In this document: piece after piece, positions 14,899 through 27,100 of the stretch
How the letters are laid out: every line of letters starts with the position of its first letter
How positions within the stretch are numbered: the first letter of the stretch is position 1
Assembly (NCBI GenBank): GCA_025642065.1
Contig: JAODUP010000547.1
Span: forward strand, 180,001 to 244,000
Direction: 5' to 3'
DNA length: 64,000 nucleotides
Origin: Paralvinella palmiformis
Taxonomy: Eukaryota; Annelida; Polychaeta; Terebellida; Alvinellidae
Translations under genes and position numbers: made by a program
The notes under the pieces: model-generated
The model's database searches: none
Told to the model about the DNA's origin: nothing
The model's input: the letters and a program-made list of their open reading frames with translations, nothing else

Positions 14899-15232
14899 AA
14901 TTCATCAAATATTTTCACAGATATCTACACATACATGTAGTGATATATATAATAATCTATGGGAAAGAGCCCTAAGCCAGAAGGATTATTTCGAATGTTA
15001 GAGATGACAGGTACCAAATTGTTGTCACGTTTCTGTTTATTTGACCTACCTCATTTACATATGTCCAGCTACTGGTCGGCGGGTATATCCTCATTAGCTA
15101 GCACCAATATACACCAGTCTTGGTTGTGTCGAGTCAATCCATTCGACTTTGGCCAAGAATTCCAGCTCCAAGGCACAATATTTCCAGTACGTTAAGTCCA
15201 CGGCACGGTCACCAACGAGCATATCACCGCTC

Positions 15233-15303
15233 GCTCTCTCTCTCCCCCTCTCTCTATCTCTCTCGCCCTCTCTCTCTCTCCCTCTCCCTCTCTCTCTCTC
15301 TCT
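15233..15303. repeat. (CT)n-rich tract
   Basis: CT repeats interrupted by CCC, TAT and GCC triplets; a second smaller CT tract lies at 15500-15540. Confidence 0.9.
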
Positions 15304-15559
15304 GTGGTCGTATTCCAACCGAGCAATCCTCCCAAATACCTCGTCCAAGACAAGGTTGTGCCGTTCTAGCTCCAAGAGAAGGTGACTGTACCGAAGACCC
15401 GGACACGACAACACACACAAACACACACCAAACTGGCCACAAAATCCAATCTTTACATCTCAGCTACCGAGCGTCGAGTTTGAGGACGATTTCGCTGTCT
15501 CTCTCCCTTTCACTCTCTCTTTCCCTGTCTGTCTCTCTCGCGTTCTAGCTCGCTCCCTG

Positions 15560-15850
15560 GCGCTATGGCCCCGTCCTAGTGCCACAGACCGAGCTACGGT
15601 TGGGCTTCGTGCGGGATATGTCAATACTGGAGACGCGAGCTATGGATCCGACGACAGAGTGTGGAGACACACAGCGGACGGAACACGAACCTCAGCCTAC
15701 CTGGCTTCGTTGTCATGGCGACCCGAGCGGACGCCATTGGGCTGGAGGCTGGCGAAGGCCGGGATACTGCCGGTTTGGGGTGATTGTGTGTGCGTGTATA
15801 TGCGCGCGCGTGTGTATGTGTGTGTATCACACCTACCTGGGGTCACTCCC
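15560..15850. promoter_or_regulatory. GC-rich, CpG-containing island with an X-box-like motif
   Basis: GC content is visibly higher than the flanks. GTTGTCATGGCGAC at 15709-15722 is close to the RFX X-box palindrome, and a CCATTGG (inverted CCAAT) lies at about 15735. No gene start could be tied to it, so this is only a candidate regulatory island. Confidence 0.2.
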
Positions 15851-15905
15851 CGTCACCTCCATTTTTGGATGTAGAAACATCACCATCGGGAGAGATATCA
15901 CGTGA

Positions 15906-16857
15906 CAACACGTTCCTTTGTTGAATATCCGATAAACGTCATCGGACCTCTCACCTGCACGTGATTCACAGCACGAGCATCACAGACGTCAAACAACGTA
16001 ATAGACGTCCATTATCTGTCTACTCCTCATCAGTACCTACTCCCAATAAACACCGTACCTTAATGTTACCTATACAGGTGTATTATCCAATAACTAATCA
16101 ACACACGCCCAAACCGAGGCAGATGTTTACCACAAACCTGATAAATATCTGTGTCAACTCCAACACTCAGTCAACTACGACTAATTAAATATTTCTCCGG
16201 CTGTTAATTCCAACTCAGATTACAATTATAATCTGACCACATTTGTTGACAGGTAGTCGTTGATGTTTTGTTTACAAGTGGGTCGATCAATTAATCTAAT
16301 ATATTGGTATTCCCTCACCCATTGATCGATATATCGACATATTTATCTAAATGATGATGTCATAACAATATTTGATTCGGTTTAAATCGTTAGATTTGAT
16401 AACAAAATATTTCTAATCCGATTTAAAACTTCCAACAAATTCCAACAAAGTGCTGCCATCTAATCCTCTTGAGGCCAGATGTGTATCAGATATGGCTCGC
16501 CCTGAGGCAGACACATTACGCCTACTCACTCCATTGTTGTCTTTATAGAAAAGTTAATCTTGAATAAAACATAAGGCACACGATAACTTATGGTGATAAA
16601 AGTATGTAAATAACTAGAGATGAATAAATCTTAACAGCTATAGCGTATCTGGGTGGATATATGATCAATGTTATTAAAGCTAAATAATTCAAATTATCTC
16701 CTATTTAAAACAGACATATTTATTTATTTCAGTTCTTCAGGGGCCATAAAGCAATCCTTTGATGGCCATTTATTGTTTCAGACGATTCTACCAATAATAA
16801 CCATTTTTGTCACGATTAGTCACTCAATCACTTTTATCTAGCAAATTATACAGAACT
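15906..16857. other. AT-rich region without recognised gene
   Basis: One 75-codon frame (15961-16188) without motif; otherwise nothing seen. Confidence 0.4.
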
Positions 16858-17041
16858 TGGTCTAGTTGACAGCCCGTTGGACCACATATCACTACCAGCT
16901 GAGTTCGAATCTCGGTGTGGGCATATGTGAAGGGTGTTTCATCTTTGACTTCGCTTCATTACCTTTGGAGGTCGCTCGGTCCATTTAACCTACTATGTGG
17001 ACAAAAGTGCCATAAAGCATCAATCATCATCATTATCATCA
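16858..17041 (+). mobile_element. tRNA-derived SINE, full-length copy
   Basis: Begins with a tRNA-like head: A-box-like TAGTTGACAGCCCGTTGG and B-box-like GAGTTCGAATCTC. The body follows, containing GAAGGGTGTTTCATCTTT and TTTGGAGGTCGCTCGGTCCA, then a 3' end CCATAAAGCATCAATC with a (ATC)n tail. The same layout recurs at 33352, 36646 and 61110. Confidence 0.88.
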
Positions 17042-17230
17042 GGCGGGCCACCATGTGCCATATTATTTATATAGCAGAATAAACACGCATGCTCACTGTT
17101 GGCACACATACACCGGTGACATGGCGCACATAACCACTTCCCCCCTCTTACTCCTCCTCCTCTATCTCCCCATCTTTTCTCCCCCTCTTTCTCCATCTAA
17201 TTTTTATCTATTTCTATATATCTATATTTG

Positions 17231-17234
<4 letters not shown>

Positions 17235-17270
<36 letters not shown>

Positions 17271-17307
17271 TCTTCTTCTTCTATCTATCTATCTCATATT
17301 ATACATT

Positions 17308-17350
<43 letters not shown>

Positions 17351-17422
17351 ATTTTACTCTAATATCACCCAACTGCTACACACACAACACACACACTCCT
17401 CCACACACCTCCTCTCACACAT

Positions 17423-17482
<60 letters not shown>

Positions 17483-17515
17483 ATATACATATACACACAC
17501 AGAATATATATATAT
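17235..17515. repeat. (CT)n, (TA)n and (CA)n microsatellite cluster
   Basis: CT at 17236-17266, TTC units, TATC units, TA at 17310-17348, CA-rich link, TA at 17426-17482. Confidence 0.95.
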
Positions 17516-17629
17516 ATAATGAGAGAGAGGAGAGAGAGAGGATATTTAAAAAAAAGTATATCTCATTATATAGATATCATCACTTGTAGAGAGTAGCTAA
17601 ATACGATAACAGGAGATTGAGGGAAGGAT

Positions 17630-17790
17630 CTCAATGATTCAATACAGTTATAATCCTAACTAAGGTCATTCAACAAATATCCTTGAAAGTGCACCGTCTC
17701 ATTGATGAGGCTCTTGATGAAGGATCCACGACTGCATTAATTATACTTGATTTAGTTGCAGCCTTTGATGTAATTGCAAACTTAAAATTG
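17630..17790 (+). mobile_element. LINE reverse transcriptase fragment (motif A region)
   Basis: Translates as LDEGSTTALIILDLVAAFDV, a close match to LINE reverse transcriptase around catalytic motif A (usually LDLSAAFDTIDH). The match stops shortly after, so only a short fragment remains. It may once have been joined to the + strand LINE at 18810. Confidence 0.8.
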
Positions 17791-18109
17791 TTTGTATTTT
17801 TGGTTAAATAGACAAGGATCTAAATAAAATCTTTAATTACATTATAAAACCAATCAGATATTAAAAATATTTTTAAAACCGTCTCTTTATTTTAAAACCA
17901 CGACTCTTTAAAATTATACTTGACTTTAAAAAGTTGATCCTTTTTAAATTTACCAAATAAAAAGTTTAGTTTATTTCCAATTTTAACATCGCAATGTTTA
18001 AATTCTTTGGAAACTCTTTACATACCATCACATATAAAACCATCACATATTAAAATATATAAAACCATCACATATTAAAACAAAACTCATATATACACAT
18101 ATGACATAA
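17791..18109. other. AT-rich, T/A-homopolymer-rich DNA
   Basis: Many TTTAAAA-type words; perhaps decayed transposon DNA, not classifiable. Confidence 0.3.
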
Positions 18110-18415
18110 TAATATGATCCATATTAATACCAAATAAGTTTCAGTTTACTCTTCAAGTGTTTATAGTCAGTCGCAGATCTTAATTCATTGGGTACGTTGT
18201 TTCATGCCTTTGGACCGGAAACACCGAAGGCTCGGTCTGCAAAGGTCCTACTATACTACGGAAGGGTTTAGAATTTTCCTTTGGCATCAAGTAAAAGCCT
18301 TTAATCTAGGTGAAGTCGTACATCGCCGACAGAACTCCATATATTTCAATAGTGGATAAAATATCACAAGATGTAAGTCCTCATTTTGATGTACCTTGAA
18401 ATTTCCCCTCTCTAA
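18110..18415 (-). mobile_element. LINE 3'-end fragment (minus)
   Basis: The minus strand reads FGVSGPKA*NNVPNELRSAT followed by DYKHLKSKLKL, the C-terminal tail typical of CR1/L2/Jockey-group ORF2. A stop codon interrupts it. It lies head to head with the + strand fragment that follows. Confidence 0.75.
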
Positions 18416-18808
18416 CAAAGCGCCTACAGTGAGTACAAAGCTGTGCTGCACGTCTGGTAACACTCAACCCTAAAAGGGAACATATAACACGAGTATTGTT
18501 CCAGTTGCACTGGCTATACGTTTCAAATAACTGTACGAGTGCGTCTTCCACGCATTCAAAGTACTGAGTAGAACATGTTCACGGTATCTAATTGATCCGA
18601 TCCAGACATATGTACCAGTGATGCTGCTGTGATCTTAACCTTCTTCACTTTTGACGGGAACCAAAAAGCCCAACAACAATGTATTGAGAGAAATCATTCC
18701 GAGCATCAGCTCCCAGGTTGCGGAATAAATTGCCAAATCACATTGAGCTTATTGCAGGTAAAAAACTATTTTGCAAAGTTCTTTAAATCCGTTTATTTAA
18801 ATTAGCTT
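18416..18808 (+). mobile_element. L2-like LINE 3' fragment
   Basis: Reads SCAARLVTLNPKREHITRVL then FQLHWLY, and later SFRASAPRLRNKLPNHIEL, in shifted frames. These are the ORF2 C-terminal landmarks (ARLVT, LHWLPV, W/RNKLP). DNA homology to the reverse complement of 50280-50600 is evident (CATTCAAAGTACTGAGT, TTCACTTTTGACGG), so they are two copies of one family. Confidence 0.8.
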
Positions 18809-18809
18809 A

Positions 18810-19688
18810 ATTATAATAACAAATGTACTTGTTTCTTCACTACGTCCATCTTTTACTGACACATTGTACCTAATCTTGGTGTTACATTTGATAGCAATAT
18901 TATTTTCAGAAAACATATTTCCCTGGCATGTCGCTGTTGCTTCTATCATATTCGTGACCTTCATCGTATTCGTGGCTGTATTTCTCTTTCAGTCGCCAAA
19001 ACCATTGCTACAGCACTCATTACTAGTAGGCTTGATTACTGCAACTCTCTTCTTTATAGCATTGCACTTAGGGATATTCTAAAACTTCAATGTGTTCAGA
19101 ATTGCTTACCTAGGGTTGTCACACGGTGTTCTCGGTTTTCTCAGACTGTGCCACTCCTGAAATCACTTCATTGGCTCCCTGTTCAATTTCGCATCATTTT
19201 CAAACTCTGTACCATTCTTTATCAAACTCTTTCTTCCGGAGAACTTTCGTATCTATTTTCAATGATTTCTCTAGACCCCAAGCACAGATGGCTTCATTCG
19301 TCTGGTTTTCACTTGTTGTCTGTTCACAATGTTAAAACTCATGCTGGTACTGATGCTTTTCAGTTGCTGTCCCTACACTTTGGTGATGATGATGATGATG
19401 ATTGATGTTTTACGACCACTTTTGTGCACATGATGGTTAAATGGGCCGATCAACTATTTGGGAATTACTTCTTGAGTATGTTAAGTCACCAAACAACATA
19501 GTTTCTTTGCGTCACCATTTGAAAACCGACCTTTTTCAGACTTTCTTATCACTCCTAGGTTATCACTGCATCCGATCATTTGTTGATGAATTATGCATCA
19601 TACTTTGACAATGACATTTCCTGTCCCCTCTACTAGATTTGCCCCTGAACTCGATTCTTTTCGAGGAAATTAGCGCTATAGAAGTTTC

Positions 19689-19747
<59 letters not shown>

Positions 19748-19750
19748 TTT
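18810..19750 (+). mobile_element. L2-like LINE, 5'-truncated, 3' end with (ATT)n tail, interrupted by a SINE
   Basis: Frames give LGVTFDSNIIF, LITSRLDYCNSLLYSIALRD, VQNCLPRVVTR, LLKSLHWLPVQFRI and LLSVHNVKTHAGTDAF, then after the SINE EYVKSPNNIVSLRHHLKTDL. These follow the end of the reverse transcriptase domain and the ORF2 C-terminus. The 3' end is GAACTCGATTCTTTTCGAGG then AGCGCTATAGAAG and an (ATT)n tail at 19692-19746. The same 3' end occurs at 63550-63660 on the other strand. The copy has several frameshifts and is dead. Confidence 0.88.
19384..19463 (-). mobile_element. Truncated SINE inserted in the LINE
   Basis: (GATGAT)n tail at the left, then on the minus strand the SINE 3' body with TGTGCACAAAAGTGG and CGTAAAACATCAATCATC. 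It splits the LINE reading between LLSLHFG and EYVKSP. The tRNA head is missing. Confidence 0.85.
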
Positions 19751-20438
19751 CATCATCATCATCATTATCATTATTATATGTGCAGTAGTTCATCATTTGA
19801 CATTCGCCAACTCTTGACTTATCCCAGTTTGTTTTTTCCTGTTATTCTTCTAAATATAGTTATGACACGTCTCCTAATTTTGTCTCACCTTAAACCATAT
19901 ATCCATTTAAAAAATATGAATTGTCATTTTTTGTTCGAAATATGAAAGAAAATATTCAATGTACCTGTAAATGGTCCAGAGTGTTGGACCATTAGTACTG
20001 CGTTTTTACAGTGCTTGATATATTATAATAAGAGTAAGTGGTAATAAATATATGTTTACCTGTTTTGATATTACCCCCTTTTTCTCCTAAACACATGTTT
20101 TCTTCTTAGTTTTATTTAAATCAATGGATTGGGAACTAAAGTCGTGAATAACCTCTTATCTTATCAAACACGATACATCGGTTACTTTGAGCATTTGCAA
20201 CCTAAATACATCGAATTTGGAGGGAGACTCTCCATGAAGATAATACTAATATATTTGTTTTTAAAAGTGAAACCTGAAGAGGCAATGATGACTCGACAAC
20301 ATCAGGATGTCGAAAATAGTACACTAATTATATATGTTTATATAAGCCATACCCATATCAGAGAGAAATTTTACATAGTAAGGGCAGGGACATATTATCC
20401 ATAGGGTAGACCCGAGGCCCCCAGGGACTAAGAACCCG

Positions 20439-20443
<5 letters not shown>
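19751..20443. other. AT-rich region without recognised gene
   Basis: A 91-codon frame at 20129-20404 has no known motif. Nothing else seen. Confidence 0.35.
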
Positions 20444-20469
<26 letters not shown>

Positions 20470-20471
20470 TC

Positions 20472-20535
<64 letters not shown>
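20444..20535. repeat. (CT)n-(TA)n microsatellite
   Basis: CT to 20482, TA to 20535. Confidence 0.95.
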
Positions 20536-20538
<3 letters not shown>

Positions 20539-20760
20539 GTAAAAGATGATTGTAATTATATAGGATATAACGAAATAGTAGCTTAATCGAAGTAGTTAAC
20601 TGGTCCGGCCAAACGTCTATTCACTTCCATAGTAAAGAAACTGGGATATAACAAAAGTTATACAACAAAAACCTAATTCGAAGTGTTTTTTTCGGTCACA
20701 GCAGCATTAAGTCAAAAATATAAATCGGGCTGGTTATAACGAAATACGATGTTTGAAATT
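20536..20760. mobile_element. Tigger/pogo-like terminal fragment (non-autonomous)
   Basis: Repeated words GGATATAACGAAATA, GGGATATAACAAAAG and GGTTATAACGAAAT, flanking CAGTAAAA at the (TA)n border, resemble ends of Tigger-type elements, which insert at TA. No transposase is present. Assignment rests on word similarity only. Confidence 0.4.
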
Positions 20761-21089
20761 TCAATTTCAACGACCGTTGTGATAATTGCAATCAATATGA
20801 AAATGACAATAACATTTAATTGCATTGTTTTCACGATAGGAACATTTCTCTCGTGAGTATATTATATATATTTATACACATATTATTTTAGTGCTTATTC
20901 AAATAAAACAATTAAAATAAGTGTGAGTAAAATTCTTGACGAGACAAGCGAATTGGATTTAGTGCTATGTACTGAGGTCTAGTGTCTAACTTACTAGCGT
21001 CGGGCTGTCAGCTGTAGTGAGGCTAAAATATTGAAGTATTGAAGTACGTAGAAGCATAGGGACCCGGAATAGGTTAATATGGCCCTGAC

Positions 21090-21600
21090 CCTTGATGAAG
21101 ACTGCAGTAGAAGAACGTCTTCATCGGGATGTGTGTTGAGTATTAACAGTAGTAGATGTTAAACTCATCAGACTCTTGATGAAGACTGCAGTAGAAGAAC
21201 GTCTTCATCGGGATGTGTGTTGAGTATTAACAGTAGTAGATGTTAAACTCATCAGACCCTTGATGAAGACTGCAGTAGAAGAACGTCTTCATCAGGGATG
21301 TGTGTTGAGTATTAAAGTAGTAGATGTTAAACTCATCAGACCCTTATGAAGACTGCAGTAGAAGAACGTCTTCATCAGGATGTGTGTTGAGTATTAACAG
21401 TAGTAGATGTTAAACTCATCAGACCCTTGATGAAGACTGCAGTAGAAGAACGTCTTCATCAGGATGTGTGTTGAGTATTAACAGTAGTAGATGTTAAACT
21501 CATCAGACCCTTGATGAAGACTGCAGTAGAAGAACGTCTTCATCATGGTATGAGATGAGTTTAACATCTACTACCATTAACTCAGATCCTAGTATTGTTA
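21090..21600 (+). repeat. 84-bp hairpin minisatellite, ~5.5 units, ending in an inverted half-unit
   Basis: Anchors CTTGATGAAGACTGCAG occur at 21091, 21175, 21259, 21343, 21426 and 21510. Each unit contains GATGAAGAC and GTCTTCATC as inverted arms around a 14-base loop. After the last hairpin the array turns over: GATGAGTTTAACATCTACTA is the reverse complement of the unit's TAGTAGATGTTAAACTCATC. Units differ by single bases. Confidence 0.92.
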
Positions 21601-21836
21601 TCATTAACAAGTCAGATAATATTTGTTGTTATATGGAGACAGCCTACCATTCCACATCATCATCATCATCATCATCATCATAAAAAGATTAATGTAGAGC
21701 TGATGATCAACTAATTACCGACTTCTGTTGTGTCACCGTCGACATTAATCATATAGAGCGATGATAAGTTGTTTGAACGCGACACCTAGTGGTGTTAGTG
21801 AATTAACGGATATCACGTGTCATATCCAGGTGTTTG

Positions 21837-21837
<1 letters not shown>

Positions 21838-21889
<52 letters not shown>

Positions 21890-21960
21890 ATATATATATA
21901 TAAGTATATATATAATTTGTAGTATATACATTGTATAGGTATGAGTTCTTACTCTCCCCC

Positions 21961-22013
<53 letters not shown>
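21838..22013. repeat. (TA)n and (CT)n-(GT)n microsatellites
   Basis: TA at 21838-21902, CT then GT at 21958-22012. A short (CAT)n tract lies just upstream at 21656-21680. Confidence 0.95.
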
Positions 22014-22016
<3 letters not shown>

Positions 22017-22156
22017 AATACAACCTATGGACGATAAATTAGTGGACTGTATTTAGAACGACGACTTGCCATGCCGAAAAGTGTAACGTAATGAATATTT
22101 TGTTGTGCAGCAAAACACAAACACAAAATGGAATCCCCTAGAAATTGTTTAGGGAA

Positions 22157-22158
<2 letters not shown>

Positions 22159-22216
<58 letters not shown>
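22159..22216. repeat. (TA)n microsatellite
   Basis: About 29 TA units. Confidence 0.96.
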
Positions 22217-22219
<3 letters not shown>

Positions 22220-22539
22220 CATTTAAATTTATTGGGTCAAAGTTAATCTGAATTTAAATATTAGTAGCACAAAGTAGACTTTAATTACTCCCATTGATAA
22301 TGATTACACATTTAACACAAGACGAAACAAATATTTGTTAAAGCTAATTCGATATTTTCCCATTATCTTGCAGTATAAACGAGCGATTTGTGATGTATTT
22401 ACAAAATATTTACATAGTTATTTATGATATTAAATAAAACATAGAGAACTGGACGTTTCAGAATTTGTTTCATTTTAAAAGCTAATCCATTATTGAAAAC
22501 AAAATCACATCAAGGTGAGCAGTAATAAAAATTACATTT

Positions 22540-22860
22540 TGGAAACTATCCAGGTTTTAAAATGTTGACAATCTGTTAGATAATAACACAATATGGCATT
22601 GATATACTATAGACCCTGGTAGTAGCTGTTAGTAATTTATGTGGTACACAGTCAAAGGTCTGACTCATATCCATCAGAATTGAATTTCGCATACGATTTT
22701 ACCGATATTCAATGAAGAAACACCATTTTCAAGTGCATTTATCAATATCGTTTTACTAGTGTAAGCTACTCTTGAAAACAAAAGTGGAACAAATTATCTA
22801 AATTCAGCGAAAACCTAATGATAATTTCCTTTTTAAAAGTTATCCTCTGTCTTATTTTCA
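22540..22860 (-). mobile_element. LINE reverse transcriptase fragment (minus)
   Basis: The minus strand at about 22615-22680 reads ILMDMSQTFDCVPHKLLT, which is reverse transcriptase motif A (normally LDMSKAFDCVPH). Flanking frames carry weaker matches on both sides. The rest of the element is not recognisable. Confidence 0.75.
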
Positions 22861-24149
22861 GTGCTCTATCAGCGAAGTTTATATGGAGAAGCGACTAAAG
22901 AATTAATTAAGTAGTCCGTGCCCCCCCCCCTCCCAACATGACAAGCAGATACCACCATCACCAAATTTGGATGAACTACCTATGTGACGTCATTTTCAAA
23001 ATAGCGTCAGCGAAATTAGCGAAATTACGTTTTCGCCTAAAACTCGGCTTCTTGGATAGATAGAGACGGGATCTTGGGGTCTGTACCCATTTTTATGAAG
23101 ATGAGGAATCCAATGATGGCACTGATAAATTGTTATGACTCTTGGTTAACTCGAAATTCAAAATGGCTGTCAATGAAACCAGCGAAAATAACATTTTCTG
23201 CCTTTAAGGATAAGTAGATAATTGCTCGTGGGCTTTAAGCCTTCTTTTTGATATATGCGATTTAGCCTGGTGTTATTTCATACCTGTCGGCCATCTTGGA
23301 ATTCAAAATGGCCGCCAATATTGCCAGATTTCGTATTGTAGTCAGTCATAACTAATAACTCCTTCCATTATGTGGCATTTAACATCCAAAATGGACACAT
23401 TTTGAAATAAAGATCTTTATTCAACGTTAAAATGCGATGTAACCTCATCAAATCATCCAACAAAACAAAAGCTAAATGACAGAAGGAAGACTCAACTTGA
23501 CTTGAAGTATAATGACGTGAAATAATAAGATGATTATCACAAATGAAATGAGTTATTGTCGCAAGTAATATACTAAACAATAATTGTCAATAGATATTTT
23601 ATTATAACAATAGTCAGGTTAATCAGTCCACACGATACACGCCAACCTGTGATAGTTGCACAAGTGTTAACTCATCTCCAGTATTATCAGAGACATCAGA
23701 TCTCCACACATTTAGCAATAAATATGTCAATTCTGTCACGATGGATTACATCAGCATGATACTCATCTCACAACAGTTTATGGAAAAGCCAATCTTCGTC
23801 TCAACATTTCTATCATTTACACAGCGTTGTGATTTTGGGACACCAAATCTAACAGCAACATTTAATGGAAATCACTGCGCTACCAGAAACTAGCTAGATT
23901 TAAGAACCGTCGAATTCAATTATTGCCAAAGAATATAACCTGAAACATAAATTTGGGTCTTTGGATGACAAAATACCATCAATACGAAGTATCAGTAATC
24001 GGATTTGTCTTTCTACGGCGCGCATAAATATAAGTTTTCTGCTAAATATGTTCACATTAGGATCTTATTACGTGTTGTATGTGTATTCTCATTTCGTCTG
24101 AAGTTGGTCAGGTATATATATATATCTGTGGCGGTGTTTTTATGAGTTT
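22861..24149. other. Region with diverged 'CAAAATGGC' repeats, no gene recognised
   Basis: At 22985-23400 phrases such as TTCAAAATGGCCGCCAAT and TTCAAAATGGCTGTCAAT recur about every 150-200 bp, and a relative occurs at 56655-56690. 23400-24150 shows nothing recognised. Confidence 0.35.
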
Positions 24150-27100
24150 TGTTATGTAGTGAGTGTTGATCTACATACCCGCGGTGTTATTCTCATTAGC
24201 TTAGCTGTACTGTGGTTGGTGAGGTTCATAGCTGTAGTGGGGTTCTTGTTAGTTTTGTTGTGTAGTGATTGTTGATCTACATACCCGCGGTGTTATTCTC
24301 ATTAGCTTAGCTGTACTGTGGTTGGTGAGGTTCATAGCTGTAGTGGGGTTCTTGTTAGTTTTGTTGTGTAGTGATTGTTGATCTACATACCCGCGGTGTT
24401 ATTCTCATTAGCTTAGCTGTACTGTAGTTGGTGAGGTTCATAGCTGTAGTGGGGTTCTTGTTAGTTTTGTTGTGTAGTGATTGTTGATCTACATACCCGC
24501 GGTGTTATTCTCATTAGCTTAGCTGTACTGTGGTTGGTGAGGTTCATAGCTGTAGTGGGGTTCTTGTTAGTTTTGTTGTGTAGTGATTGTTGATCTACAT
24601 ACCCGCGGTGTTATTCTCATTAGCTTAGCTGTGCTGTGGTTGGTGAGGTTCATAGCTGTAGTGGGGTTCTTGTTAGTTTTGTTGTGTAGTGATTGTTGAT
24701 CTACATACCCGCGGTGTTATTCTCATTAGCTTAGCTGTGCTGTGGTTGGTGAGGTTCATAGCTGTAGTGGGGTTCTTGTTAGTTTTGTTGTGTAGTGATT
24801 GTTGATCTACATACCCGCGGTGTTATTCTCATTAGCTTAGCTGTACTGTGGTTGGTGAGGTTCATAGCTGTAGTGGGGTTCTTGTTGTTTTGTTGTGTAG
24901 TGATTGTTGATCTACATACCCGCGGGTTATTCTCATTAGCTTAGCTGTCTGTGGTTGGTGAGGTTCATAGCTGTAGTGGGGTTCTTGTTGTTTTGTTGTG
25001 TAGTGATTGTTGATCTACATACCCGCGGGTTATTCTCATTGCTTAGCTGTGCTGTGGTTGGTGAGGTTCATAGCTGTAGGGGGTTCTTGTTGTTTTGTTG
25101 TGTAGTGATTGTTGATCTACATACCCGCGGTGTTATTCTCATTAGCTTAGCTGTGCTGTGGTTGGTGAGGTTCATAGCTGTAGTGGGGTTCTTGTTGTTT
25201 TGTTGTGTAGTGATTGTTGATCTACATACCCGCGGTGTTATTCTCATTAGCTTAGCTGTGCTGTGGTTGGTGAGGTTCATAGCTGTAGTGGGGTTCTTGT
25301 TAGTTTTGTTGTGTAGTGATTGTTGATCTACATACCCGCGGGTTATTCTCATTAGCTTAGCTGTGCTGTGGTTGGTGAGGTTCATAGCTGTAGTGGGGTT
25401 CTTGTTAGTTTTGTTGTGTAGTGATTGTTGATCTACATACCCGCGGTGTTATTCTCATTAGCTTAGCTGTCTGTGGTTGGTGAGGTTCATAGCTGTAGTG
25501 GGGTTCTTGTTAGTTTTGTTGTGTAGTGATTGTTGATCTACATACCCGCGGTGTTATTCTCATTAGCTTAGCTGTGCTGTGGTTGGTGAGGTTCATAGCT
25601 GTAGTGGGGTTCTTGTTGTTTTGTTGTGTAGTGATTGTTGATCTACATACCCGCGGTGTTATTCTCATTAGCTTAGCTGTGCTGTGGTTGGTGAGGTTCA
25701 TAGCTGTAGTGGGGTTCTTGTTAGTTTTGTTGTGTAGTGATTGTTGATCTACATACCCGCGGGTTATTCTCATTAGCTTAGCTGTCTGTGGTTGGTGAGG
25801 TTCATAGCTGTAGTGGGGTTCTTGTTAGTTTTGTTGTGTAGTGATTGTTGATCTACATACCCGCGGTGTTATTCTCATTAGCTTAGCTGTGCTGTGGTTG
25901 GTGAGGTTCATAGCTGTAGTGGGGTTCTTGTGTTTTGTTGTGTAGTGATTGTTGATCTACATACCCGCGGTGTTATTCTCATTAGCTTAGCTGTGCTGTG
26001 GTTGGTGAGGTTCATAGCTGTAGTGGGGTTCTTGTTAGTTTTGTTGTGTAGTGATTGTTGATCTACATACCCGCGGTGTTATTCTCATTAGCTTAGCTGT
26101 GCTGTGGTTGGTGAGGTTCATAGCTGTAGTGGGGTTCTTGTTAGTTTTGTTGTGTAGTGATTGTTGATCTACATACCCGCGGTGTTATTCTCATTAGCTT
26201 AGCTGTGCTGTGGTTGGTGAGGTTCATAGCTGTAGTGGGGTTCTTGTTAGTTTTGTTGTGTAGTGATTGTTGATCTACATACCCGCGGTGTTATTCTCAT
26301 TAGCTTAGCTGTGCTGTGGTTGGTGAGGTTCATAGCTGTAGTGGGGTTCTTGTTAGTTTTGTTGTGTAGTGATTGTTGATCTACATACCCGCGGTGTTAT
26401 TCTCATTAGCTTAGCTGTGCTGTGGTTGGTGAGGTTCATAGCTGTAGTGGGGTTCTTGTTAGTTTTGTTGTGTAGTGATTGTTGATCTACATACCCGCGG
26501 TGTTATTCTCATTAGCTTAGCTGTGCTGTGGTTGGTGAGGTTCATAGCTGTAGTGGGGTTCTTGTTAGTTTTGTTGTGTAGTGATTGTTGATCTACATAC
26601 CCGCGGTGTTATTCTCATTAGCTTAGCTGTGCTGTGGTTGGTGAGGTTCATAGCTGTAGTGGGGTTCTTGTTAGTTTTGTTGTGTAGTGATTGTTGATCT
26701 ACATACCCGCGGTGTTATTCTCATTAGCTTAGCTGTGCTGTGGTTGGTGAGGTTCATAGCTGTAGTGGGGTTCTTGTTAGTTTTGTTGTGTAGTGATTGT
26801 TGATCTACATACCCGCGGTGTTATTCTCATTAGCTTAGCTGTGCTGTGGTTGGTGAGGTTCATAGCTGTAGTGGGGTTCTTGTTAGTTTTGTTGTGTAGT
26901 GATTGTTGATCTACATACCCGCGGGGTTATTATCATTAGCTTAGCTGTGCTGTGGTTGGTGAGGTTCATAGCTGTAGTGGGGTTCTTGTTAGTTTTGTTG
27001 TGTAGTGATTGTTGATCTACATACCCGCGGGGTTATTCTCATTAGCTTAGCTGTACTGTGGTTGGTGAGGTTCATAGCTGTAGTGGGGTTCTTGTTAGTT

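Noticed and set aside
21090..21600. Hammerhead ribozyme in the 84-bp units, suggested by TGATGA words on both strands
   Set aside because: The CUGAUGA word is interrupted on the + strand (CTTGATGA), and neither strand has the required GAAA box at the right spacing, so the catalytic core is incomplete.
25068..25773. Minus-strand frames of about 90-105 codons with 35-residue tandem repeats
   Set aside because: They exist only where satellite units are 105 bp and so keep frame; neighbouring 106-bp units close them. Repeat artefact.
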